From: Amorphochlora amoebiformis
Lineage: Eukaryota; Cercozoa; Chlorarachniophyceae
Assembly (NCBI GenBank): GCA_054601695.1
Contig: BAAHQB010000049.1
Coordinates: forward strand, 372,001-436,000
DNA length: 64,000 bases
Reading direction: 5' to 3'
Part shown: in pieces, positions 1 through 64,000 of the stretch
Position numbering within the stretch: the first letter of the stretch is position 1
How the letters are laid out: the number at the start of each line of letters is the position of its first letter
Made by a program: the position numbers and the translations under genes
Notes under the pieces: generated by a model
What the model saw: the letters and a program-made list of their open reading frames with translations, nothing else
Databases searched by the model: none
Told to the model about the DNA's origin: nothing

Positions 1-4577
<4,577 letters not shown>

Positions 4578-4635
4578 CTTTGCTTCCGAAGTCTTAGCTT
4601 CTGGAAAATAGTACTCATTTCCAACAGGAGGATAC
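4578..4635 (-). CDS. Candidate isolated exon, cysteine-rich-family-like
   Basis: A minus-strand island is bounded by a TATAG acceptor (after 4635) and a GTACAT donor (below 4578). Read in phase 2 it encodes [19 protein letters not shown], which resembles the Gly-Thr-Tyr stretch that follows the CP motif in GCC2/GCC3 repeats. It does not join in phase to the last exon of the gene model at 5081-5157, so it is either an alternative 3' exon, part of a second gene, or a decayed copy. Inference only. Confidence 0.3.
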
Positions 4636-4660
4636 CTATATATATATATATAAATATATA

Positions 4661-4707
<47 letters not shown>

Positions 4708-5080
4708 ATATATGCATATATATATATATATATGTAGATATACATGTTTATTTCACCCAAATTAATCTTTTGTATTCTCTCTCAAACTTAATGTTTTGCC
4801 ATAACCCCTTCTCTCGTCTCATTTTATCTTTAGCCTACACCAGATATATTCCCGATTCTACTTTTAAAATATCGCCCTAATCCTTCTCTCTCACTTTTCA
4901 AATTTTAAATTTCGATGACTGAAACTGAATTATCAGATCGCATAATTTTTTCTCTTAAAACTTTATAATTTCGCCCAAATCCTTCTCTTCATAATTTTAT
5001 CTCTTAAATTTAAAAAAACGAAAAGATAATGTTTGACGAAATGTTTGACGAAAAGATAATGTTTGACGAAAAAAATAAAG

Positions 5081-25660
<20,580 letters not shown>

Positions 25661-26413
25661 GTAGAAAGTAAAGTTAGTGGCCATATACTTACCTGGAGGC
25701 TGGAGGCGCGATTTCAGAGCTGAAAACAAAATTTTTCTACTTGCATGATTAACTTGAATTATATTGAATTAATTGTCTGCGATTTTTGGGGGTTTTTTTT
25801 TTCTCGAAAACTTCTCTGGCAGCCAGCATGTGCCGAGCCCAACTAAATCACTCAATCTAGTCAATCCCCGAGTATATATAATGGCTGAAAAAAAATTCAT
25901 GACCGGAAAGAGCTGGCTAGCTGCATCTAGTACTACGTGCATGTCTAGCATGTGTCATGCGCAGTGGTCTGTTTCTTGTGTTTCTAGTGTTTGGGCGCCT
26001 TGAACATTACTGCATTAGCTAGATAGGAAGTGTCGAGTCTAAATATACAGTTCAGAGGTAAAGAGTTAATGCAATAGACTATATAGTAGAGTCCGTCTAG
26101 AGAGAGTAATTAAGAGAGTATATATAGCGCAGATACTCTCTATCTATAGACTCGAGATACTGTCATACTAGAGACTAGAGATATGCTGCAGTTCCATAGC
26201 TAGTCTACATCTCTAGATTCTGTCTTATTTCTAGATCAAAGTGGAAGTTAAACAAATTTAAATGGAATTGTCTAGATTGTTACACAAATTTATTCATGTC
26301 ACGATATGTATGCAATGATTCATATGGATCTAGCAGATCGAATTCGATGACTCTAGATCTTGATCTTTCGAGATACCTACTGGAAGACTGTAGATCTTGA
26401 TCTTTCGAGATAC
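25661..26413. other. Intergenic spacer, CTAG-rich
   Basis: No (TA)n tract and no supported gene. The part from about 25900 to 26400 is rich in CTAG and TCTAGA words. Minus-strand transcription from the zinc-finger gene ends at 26414, and the signal-peptide exon of the cysteine-rich gene starts at 25660, so the promoter of the latter should lie here. At 26351-26384 and 26389-26423 the last coding bases of the zinc-finger gene are duplicated in tandem. Confidence 0.6.
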
Positions 26414-26887
26414 CTACTGGAAGACCGCACCGTAATCAATTCCTCCCATTCCCATCTGGGCTTGGCCACCCATGCCCATCTTAGCCATTCCGCCGCCCGT
26501 GCCGCCATTGCCCATCTCAGGATGGTCGTACTTGCACGTGGAGCCGAAGGAGCAAGTTCCGTTTTGAGCGTAAAACTGTGAAATTATGTGTCAGAAGGGT
26601 GCAATTTTTAAGACCAGTTGGGTCTCATACCTTACACAGCATCGCTCCGGGCCTCACAGGAAGTCCCTTGGAATTGTACTGGACGCCTGCATCGGAGCCG
26701 TTTTGCTCGGGATGGTTGTACTTGCACTGAACATCAGGTTTTCAGACCAGGCAAGTATATTTGGTTATTGGATGTGGTTACCGTGTTGCCGAACTTGCAG
26801 TTTCCAGTTTTGATGTAGAAAGTGCAGGCGGGAGCGTTATAGCGGATAGGATATCCCTAATATTCGTGTTGGTTCAGTACATATGGT

Positions 26888-26942
<55 letters not shown>

Positions 26943-27195
26943 ATATTTACAGATGTTGTGTAAATTACGTAAAACTTGATAAATTATATTATGTACATTA
27001 TATACTATATATTATATATATATATATATATATTATTTACATTGAGGAAAACCTTCGTTACAAAATACCTTGGAGTTAACGCCATCGGGAGGCGTGCTGG
27101 TAGCCTGCTGGGCCATCAATGCAGCACCTTCAGCCTAAGGGTTAAACAGTCAGATTCCCCAATTATCTAGTACGTTCTTTTTTATGCATACATAT

Positions 27196-27266
<71 letters not shown>

Positions 27267-28877
27267 TACAATATATAATATATACACATAAATACTAGTA
27301 CCTCGACGTCTTCGGGGTGATTGAAGCGGCAGGTGGCTCCATACTTGCAGGTTTGGAACTTCAGGTAGTAGGTACAGGTAGGCTGGTCAGGTCGCAAAGG
27401 AAAGCCTTTGGAGTTCATCTCAGCAGGATCCGCGGGGTTGTACTGTTCATCCTTCGCCTGTTAACAGCAAGAGTAAGCATGTAGACACCGAGTGTGATTT
27501 AATCCCGTACCTCTTCCTCTTTTCCTTCCTTCTTAAGAGCCTCCAGTTCCTCAAGTTCGGGATGATGATACTTACAGGTAGATCCAAAGCTGCACGATCC
27601 CGTCTTCGCGTAGTATTGGCAGACTTCGCATTCAGGTCGCTTCGGGTAACCCTGTGCGTTCATTTCCAGCTGGGTTTCAAAAAAGGAAAGTCAGCGAAAC
27701 ATGTGAGAAGCATGACAATATCATACCTTACTCTCCACCCCCTCGGGATGGTTCCACTTGCAAGTTTGACCAAATTTGCAGGTGCTGGGGGAAAGAGCAT
27801 CAGTATGAGTTATGTTTCCTCTATTTTGTTACTGTATCCAAGGCCAGGTTAACCAGACCTCTCAGGAAATAAAAAAAAGGGTTATTAGGTAGTACCCCAT
27901 TTCCATATAGTACTTGCAATTCATTTGGTCCTTATTAAATATTCACAATAATTTTAGATATAGAAAAACATAATTAGATAACTAGTAATGGAAATTATTA
28001 CTAATAAATGGTTTTGGAAAAGAGTTGCATAATGCGTTTTTCAGAAAACGTGCCCGATGTGCCGAGTGTAAGGAAAACTTACCGGTCGAAGAGGAAAGCC
28101 ACGTGAGTTCATCTTGCAGTCCGGGGTGGCGTTTTGAGCGGCATTGGTCGGAGTGATGCCTTCTGGATGATTCCAGCGGCACTCTGATCCGTACCTGCAC
28201 CTGAATTCCGTAGGCCAAAAAAGTAAGATGCAACGCACCTCTCAAGAGAGTGTATCAAGAAGTACTTTCCAGTCTTCTCATAGAAACTGCAGTTCTTAAC
28301 CAGAGGACGGATGGGATATCCGGCAGAGTTGAGTTGCGCGCTGAGAAAAGCAGATCTCGGATGAGACTGATCAGTCGGAGACGGATAAATATTAAAACTT
28401 ACGGGGGATTGCTGAAACGCTGACCCGGGCGGGAGTAAGGATTCGTTCGAGTTTCATTCCGATTGTTCCCGCCGCCGCGGACAGGGCCGTACCTGAGAAA
28501 GGAGCGAGATGTTCAATTCCAATTCATGCCGTGAAAAGTGCGAGGAGGCTTACCCCATCGAGTTCATCACACCTTGACCTCCTTGACCCTATGAACACGA
28601 CCATGATAAGGTCAGTTGAGTTGCAATGCAAAAGATATCCGGAGGATGAAGATCTCACCTGTTGTTGCCACTGCTGTCCATAATATCCTTGGGTAGCTGC
28701 TCCGTAGTTCTGCTGGCCGTAGCCTTGTCCCTGGGTGTAACCCCCCTGATTCCAGTTCTGAGAAGTCACGCCCCCATAGGCTGCTGGTTGTTGTCCGTAT
28801 TGGTTAGCTTGGTAGCCTCCATAGTTTTGGGCCCCCTGTTGGGCTTGCTGTTGTCCTTGATCTGCCGTGGCGTACAT
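26414..28877 (-). CDS. Six-finger CCCH-type zinc-finger protein (HUA1/ZFN-like)
   Basis: 447 residues in 13 exons: 28877-28659, 28588-28554, 28492-28403, 28340-28266, 28200-28083, 27930-27896, 27784-27727, 27669-27511, 27457-27302, 27134-27069, 26856-26782, 26726-26631, 26575-26414 (TAG). All introns are GT-AG and phases agree. Six C-x8-C-x5-C-x3-H fingers start at residues 132, 184, 227, 291, 348 and 393; the first is [20 protein letters not shown]. Several are preceded by a conserved linker of the form NSxGxPxRP ([30 protein letters not shown]). This layout matches plant-type multi-CCCH proteins that bind single-stranded nucleic acid, mainly RNA. Residues 1-73 are a Gln/Gly/Tyr-rich low-complexity head and the tail is Gly/Met-rich, as in RNA-granule proteins. 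Several introns split a finger. It is head-to-head with the MazG-type gene. Confidence 0.93.
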
Positions 28878-29039
28878 TGTTATGACTTGTGCCGTGGAAC
28901 TACGCACTTTGGTGAAGACGGAAATATTTCTGTAACTACCCGGTAGTATCATTAGAATTTCGAGAATATTTCGCCGAATCCCGGGATTTATCGGGGCTTC
29001 TGGAATACCAAATCTCCATTCAATATCTGAGGATCTCCG
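28878..29039. promoter_or_regulatory. Shared divergent promoter region (162 bp)
   Basis: The start codons of the minus-strand CCCH gene (28877) and plus-strand MazG-type gene (29040) are separated by 162 bp without any (TA)n tract, so both promoters and 5' leaders must be compressed here or overlap the coding exons. No clear TATA box was seen. Inference from gene arrangement. Confidence 0.55.
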
Positions 29040-36171
<7,132 letters not shown>

Positions 36172-36216
36172 TCGGCGGACTAATCTATTCAATATATATA
36201 TATATTATATATATAT

Positions 36217-36247
<31 letters not shown>

Positions 36248-36482
36248 TGCATATATTTATGTTTATATGCATGACAATTGTTTCTGATAATACTCTTTTT
36301 TTGGTTTTGTTATTTTCTATCCTTCTTTCTTAATTTTAACAAATTTATGTTTTAAGTCGGTCGAAATTCTGAAAGGGGTGATATATTTACGCCATATATA
36401 TAATACATAAATATATGTGTGTATATATATTATATCTTTATACATACATAATTTTTTTAACACCATAAACAATATATAATAC

Positions 36483-36533
<51 letters not shown>

Positions 36534-36651
36534 GTATATATATATATATGTATATATATTTACATGTGTACATGTATTTGTATCAGAATATATATGTATA
36601 TGTATATCTATATACTAGTACAGTACATATATGCATATGTACATACATACA

Positions 36652-36695
<44 letters not shown>

Positions 36696-37673
36696 ACAAC
36701 TTATACACCTCATTCCAGTGTTCTTCAATCAAACCTAGAGAGACTTACATTTAAAGCTAAAGTTAAGTAACTGGTGTCCCTATGCATCTAGAACTCCATA
36801 GGTAGCTAGTGTAGTCTCCAGATCTAGACCAAGTTGTGCTCCATGGTTTTCTATTCTGGAAGCATGAAGAATTATCCGACTATTATGTGGCCGGCACCGG
36901 TCCCTTCTAGCCCTTGTTTGATCACAGTCCAGTTAAGAAGTTTAATTAATTAAGAGTTTAATCAGAGAGATTCTACGAATCGTCAAGAGCATACATGTAT
37001 AAATATTCGCCAGATTGATTTAGTAGATATATATATTCTAGACATACTAGATATAGTTCAGCCCAGTTCACTTTCGAATAGCTATGTCACAGCTACACAA
37101 CTGTAATATGGCCGCCATATGATCATGCGACACCCATCATAGACTAGATAGACTACACATAGTACTACGGGTATACTAATATAAAGAAGCGCCATGGTAG
37201 AATTAAGTCGATGCGATTAATACTGAACTTTGTACAACTTCACTGGTGTATGAATATCTTAATCTAGATAATCAGCATGATAAACCTAAGTTATATAATT
37301 TAAGGTTAAAAACTAGCTATTAAATCGATCATGTGCCTGCACCACATGAGAGGCTAGGCCGAGGCCACAAGTTATAATAACTAGTACCGTAGTATAATAA
37401 TTCCACCACCCGGTACTACTAGACTAACGGTACCGATTTAATATTAATCCCGCATCCGGTGCTGCTAACGGTACGAATTTACCAAACTCTCTATTCTCCG
37501 CTACCCACCGATGTGCATCAATAGATGGTTATCTAGTTATCGCATCTTGGAACTGCAGTTCCAACACATCAATCGTTGAGAACAGCGACACCAATGGGTC
37601 AAACTGTCTCAAACAGCAGTGGCTAGAGTACGTCTCTGTTCATTGTTTAGCGAGTCGACAGTAAGGATGGGTT
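36172..37673. other. Spacer between convergent genes
   Basis: 36172-36720 is (TA)n-rich with a T-rich stretch near 36290-36330 and may be the MazG 3' UTR or a 3' UTR intron. 36750-37673 is complex DNA rich in CTAG, TCTAGA and GGTAC words with no supported gene. The MazG-type gene ends at its left edge and the EF-hand-like gene at its right. Confidence 0.6.
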
Positions 37674-43598
<5,925 letters not shown>

Positions 43599-43963
43599 CG
43601 AGTGGTGGCCGTGGCTTGAGATACAGTCAAATCTGTCAAGGCCGATAAATTAAAAAAGAAGGAAAAAGTTCGCTAGACGGTTTCGCTTGATTTATTATTT
43701 TGAAACCGATAAATTTGGGGTTTACACCGTTTAGTAGGCGTTTACTTCCGGTATATAATCCCCTGTAACACAACGCCTCGAGTGCTTTCGATACCATAAA
43801 ACTAAATCAGACCCTTTAGTCCGTGAAAAATCCTGATTATTGAAAGGGATTTTGGAGTTCTTCTAGTTCTAGTTCGGCTTGAAACGGATAACAATCCTCC
43901 CGGCCATCTCCTTCCTCCGCGAAAACTAGCTTTGTCCGAGTTTCCTCTGTTGACTGTTCACCC
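43599..43963. promoter_or_regulatory. Divergent promoter region (365 bp)
   Basis: A non-repetitive spacer between the proposed start of the minus-strand EF-hand-like gene and the plus-strand 75-residue gene. A TATATAA element lies at 43752-43758, about 205 bp before the plus-strand start codon. Function inferred from position. Confidence 0.4.
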
Positions 43964-45242
<1,279 letters not shown>

Positions 45243-46993
45243 CCCATAGCATGGGTCTCTGCGGATCCCACCTCAGCAAACAACGTCCCGGACCCACTCT
45301 GATGTTGGAACCCTTACCTCTCTCTCAATCTATACCACTCCTCATATCACAAGCCACTTCATCTAGAGTGTAGATTTGGGGTGCGTAAGATATCCCTCTC
45401 TCACCTCTGGTCGTGTGTGGTATTTCATAGATCTCCACTATGTGGCCATCTACGCCCCTACTTAACACTCTCGCGCGATATATACCACTCTAAATAGCTG
45501 ATACATTGTGATTTTATTGAAGGAAATTTCGATTAGTTGATTATTTGCGGTATGCAATCTAATTGATTCAGGATTGAAGTATGCGTTTGTTTGGTATTTA
45601 CACTTTTAATTCTCTCTCTACATCTCCTTTTTGCGAAAAGCTTCTCGCGTGGAATAGGAGTTATTGTGACTGACCGTCGTTAGCTGTAGGGCGTGCAATC
45701 TAGCAGTCGTGCGCTTACGGCTATGGATAAGATGGACTTAGTGTAATCCAACATGAGCTGTCAATTCTTAAATTTAAATTTTCAATAATTAAAATTCGAT
45801 GCCTATAAGGCTATACCTGTGGATGGCCATGTACGTGGTTGTCTAGATTGTACTACTCTAGCTAGCTAGCTAGTGCCAGACCACGGTGGAGATTGACAAA
45901 CTGAACCAGCTAGTGATATTCCAATGTGACCAGGTTAACTGATTCCTCATCTGACTAATCTAGTAATACCTAGAATACTACTATTCCTCATCTGACTAAT
46001 CTAGTAATACCTAGAATACTACTAACTTAATTCTAGCTAGTACTACAGACTAACTAGTCTCTGGAGTCTATAGCTAGTACCTAGAGTACCGTAACGAGTA
46101 CTAGTAGTACTACCTAGACTATGGTATTCTACTAGTCTAGACACTAGTTACAACTACTACAAACTAGACAAACCACAAAGTTCTAGATTATAGAATAGCT
46201 AGTAGGAGTAGTATAAGTACTAGTAGTAGATGTGGATCTAGATACTCTAGACTATAGCTGTGTATTAGTCTTGGTCACTCTTGGACCTGCAGGCCCTGAA
46301 AGTTTATATCTTGGTTTTACAACTTGTATATCTATAGTACTGACAAGCTTGTATGATGAAGTCTGAGGGACAAACGAAATCATATGGTGCCGGTGCATAC
46401 ACCACTGACAGTGTATAGCCTGAAAGAGTACACTGCATTGACTGAGAATTGCAATCAATTGCAACTTCGGCTTTACATACCCTAGATACTGTATATATAT
46501 ATGTGTGTATGTGGGCCTCATGATTGTATTCCTTCGAATACATCATGCAACTTCGGCTTTACATACCCTAGATACTGTCTATATATAAATATGTATGTGG
46601 GTCTCATGATTGTATATTCCTTCGAATACATCAAGCATTCCATCTAATACCTATCAGCGTTCGCACGCAGTCGACGATGTACACTTCGGGCACAGTGGCA
46701 GCCATTGCAAAGCAAGTAAGAGGGCACGGCGTAAGACGATAAAATCAATCAGTTTTTACTTAGGTATTTTCACGATATTTTGTCGTTTATACCCGCCAAT
46801 AACCGTGAACCCCTCGGAATCCCGACGGCTGGTGACCACACCGCCAAGGCCAAGCCCCCTACCCGACCCGCGCCTAGCCAACACCGGATCCCTCCGATTC
46901 CCGAGCCAATTAGGTCCAAATCTCCGTCGAATGATGTATAGACCGATCCCCACTCCTTCCTCAAGACGTTCTGTCATATCTGACTCCCGGTCG
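45243..46993. other. Intergenic spacer, CTAG-rich, with tandem duplications
   Basis: Complex DNA with almost no (TA)n. 45840-46260 is extremely rich in CTAG, TACTAG and AGTACT words. A 41-bp tandem duplication lies at about 45937-46019 (core CTAATCTAGTAATACCTAG) and a ~90-bp one at about 46461-46640. No gene is supported on either strand; open frames around 46610-46993 run into the DXR signal-peptide exon, but the better start is at 46994. Confidence 0.6.
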
Positions 46994-58745
<11,752 letters not shown>

Positions 58746-60017
58746 GCGACAACTTTTCGCTGGATCAGCCGAGCGACTGCTAGAACTTCCGGGCTATAGA
58801 AAGGTCTGTCGAATTCAAATTCAGAAGTGCATAGGCTACCCAGTTGTCAAGGTTCTACTAATCACTGGTTGACCATGAATTACTAAGTAGCTAGCTAGAC
58901 TAATCGAGCTAATTACTAGCTAGTTGTATTATATCACTAGTATCCTTATCCGGCTAGTACTAGTCTAGTCTACCGTAGATTCACGAATCACGAATCACGA
59001 CTGCTACAGTCTAGACAGTCTCAGAGTCTTAGGTGTAATTAAATTAGGTCACTGGTTCTAGTAATAGTAGCAGTACATATAATCAACTTGGATTGCTCTG
59101 TGACTTGCTTTCCTATGCCGGATACCATTTCTAGTGAGTAAAACTAATTAATCAGTATCATATCTAGATTATGTCGACAAGTTTGAATACGATTGTGATA
59201 TAGTTTTTATCAAGATACTATATAAATTTACTATCTGGCGGAAAAGAATCATGCTATAGGTTCTAAAATCGTCAGTACTAGTATCCGATACTCCTAGTCT
59301 AGTAGATCTTAATTAGCAGATAACTTAGAGCTAGTAATGAGAAGAACTAGGAGAATAGAGTAATCTTGGCATCATCTGGATTGATAATCAGTGATAGTCA
59401 GCGAGTACAGAGATTGTCGTGATCTCGCGATCATTGCTACCTAAGCCTGGTAAGATATAGTCTTGACGCTGAGCATTATTGGAATAGGCTAGATCGAGTT
59501 TCTACAGTTTGTCATCAAAAATTCAGACCTTTATGTTATATCTCGGCCCGCGCTCCCATACCGGCAACTCTGGGTGCTCCTGGAAAGAGCTTAAGGATAC
59601 TACCCGGTGGAATACCCGACAGTATCCGCTAGTCTCTGTCAGCTGACAGTATCCGCTACTGCCAGGGAGGCCAAGAGAGCGATGAGGCCATCACGGAACC
59701 CAATACCAATAGCAACGGGCACTGACGGTAGTACCGGATAATCTCGCGATATTAATTCGGTAAAGGAGTCAAGGCTTGTCAAGCCACCGATGAGAAGCGC
59801 GATGGCTCTCGGGATGCTAGCCGCCATCCTTAGGGGTGGGAGGGGTGAAGAACGAACACATGAGAGGGAGGGGTGAGGTTTTCTGTTATTTATTCGGCGG
59901 AAGGGGAGGGACGAGCAGAGATACGTATCCACCGCTTATTTCGTATGTCCATGTTTACCCGGAAGGACTCACTTTTTTGGCGGGGGGGAGGCTGTACATG
60001 TTTTCTTGGACTTGTGC
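58746..60017. other. Intergenic spacer between DXR and the OTU gene, CTAG-rich
   Basis: No (TA)n tracts. 58855-59340 is rich in CTAG/ACTAGT words, and 59590-59740 has several GGTAGTACC or CAGTATCCGC words, including a two-copy GACAGTATCCGCTA. 59825-59995 is G-rich on the plus strand. Only one weak minus-strand open frame is present. Confidence 0.55.
59639..59827 (-). CDS. Weak 62-codon hydrophobic open frame
   Basis: It starts MAASIPRAIALLIGGLTSLD and ends LIALLASLAVADTVS before TGA, with two hydrophobic stretches that could span a membrane. It lies in an intergenic, CTAG-rich spacer and has no recognised homologue or splice context. It could be a chance frame. Kept only because its composition differs from the repeats. 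Confidence 0.2.
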   Translation of the reverse strand: MAASIPRAIALLIGGLTSLDSFTELISRDYPVLPSVPVAIGIGFRDGLIALLASLAVADTVS

Positions 60018-63172
<3,155 letters not shown>

Positions 63173-63296
63173 GTATGCAAACTTTCTATATATATATATA
63201 TATAGATATATAAATATATAAATATACTTATATATTTTATTTACTTATATATATACATATATATATATATATATAATACGTGTGTGTGCTCTTGTG

Positions 63297-63384
<88 letters not shown>

Positions 63385-63421
63385 TATGCAAGGTTTATAC
63401 GTATAAATGTATACGCACATA

Positions 63422-63464
<43 letters not shown>

Positions 63465-63484
63465 GCATGTGTAAATAGGTATAT

Positions 63485-63531
<47 letters not shown>

Positions 63532-63560
63532 TATATATATATACATATATATATATATGC

Positions 63561-63594
<34 letters not shown>

Positions 63595-63620
63595 CTATAT
63601 TTATGTATTTAAATCATTCA

Positions 63621-63653
<33 letters not shown>

Positions 63654-63907
63654 CAAAGTGTATATATATATACGTATGTATATAAATATATATAATATAT
63701 GCATTATTCAATACATATGTATGTTTATACTTGTGTATATATATATATATTTATATATAATGATAATAAAAATAATAATAATAATAATAATATATATATA
63801 TATATATGTATATATGTTATAAATATATGTATATATATATACATGTAGATATTTTCATATTAATATTCTAATGTATCTTAAATATTAATATTCACATTCA
63901 TATATAT

Positions 63908-63953
<46 letters not shown>

Positions 63954-64000
63954 ACATTACAATGTATTGACATGAACTATATATATATATATATATATAT
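63173..64000. repeat. (TA)n-rich DNA, probable intron of the OTU gene
   Basis: Only (TA)n tracts with short AT-rich interruptions are seen. No exon with credible splice sites follows the exon ending at 63172, so the rest of the OTU gene lies beyond the window. Confidence 0.7.

Noticed and set aside
46610-46993. An upstream extension of the DXR first exon
   Set aside because: The frame is open upstream, but the signal peptide fits a start at 46994. An earlier ATG would bury the hydrophobic core at residue 130.

Overview
This is nuclear DNA of a eukaryote, most likely an alga or protist with a secondary (four-membrane) plastid. It has many short exons joined by GT-AG introns, uses the standard genetic code (TAA, TAG and TGA all stop; Trp is TGG), and carries telomere-type TTAGGG/CCCTAA repeats. 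The plastid isoprenoid enzyme DXR begins with an ER-type signal peptide. I cannot name the genus. Exon models below were built by hand: reading frame, splice sites and intron phase had to agree across every junction.

Layout: (1) 1-4.6 kb, (TA)n DNA with only candidate exons. (2) 5.1-25.7 kb, minus strand: a secreted cysteine-rich protein with GCC2/GCC3 (ephrin-receptor-like) repeats, over 20 small exons; its 5' half is firm, its 3' half provisional. (3) 26.4-28.9 kb, minus: a 447-residue RNA-binding-type protein with six perfect CCCH zinc fingers in 13 exons. (4) 29.0-36.2 kb, plus: a 190-residue MazG-type nucleotide pyrophosphohydrolase in 8 exons, head-to-head with (3) across 162 bp. (5) 37.7-43.6 kb, minus: an EF-hand-like protein, 5' end provisional. 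(6) 44.0-45.2 kb, plus: a 75-residue charged helical protein, head-to-head with (5) across 365 bp. (7) 47.0-58.7 kb, plus: DXR, 458 residues in 19 exons. (8) 60.0 kb to beyond the window, plus: an OTU-family cysteine protease, 3' end missing.

The DNA is compartmentalised. Nearly all (TA)n tracts lie inside introns, while the spaces between genes are complex DNA rich in CTAG/TACTAG words. CT-rich tracts and CCCTAA arrays also sit in introns and mostly face so that the sense strand reads pyrimidine-rich or CCCTAA.

The most unusual feature is recurrent duplication of exon edges. In at least five of the genes, a fragment of one exon with its splice site has been copied next to the real exon, with the break in a (TA)n tract. 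The extreme case is in the MazG gene: the last 28 or so coding bases of exon 3 plus its splice donor form a 64-bp minisatellite of about 17 units. In DXR one junction has no canonical splice sites and the exon is present twice.
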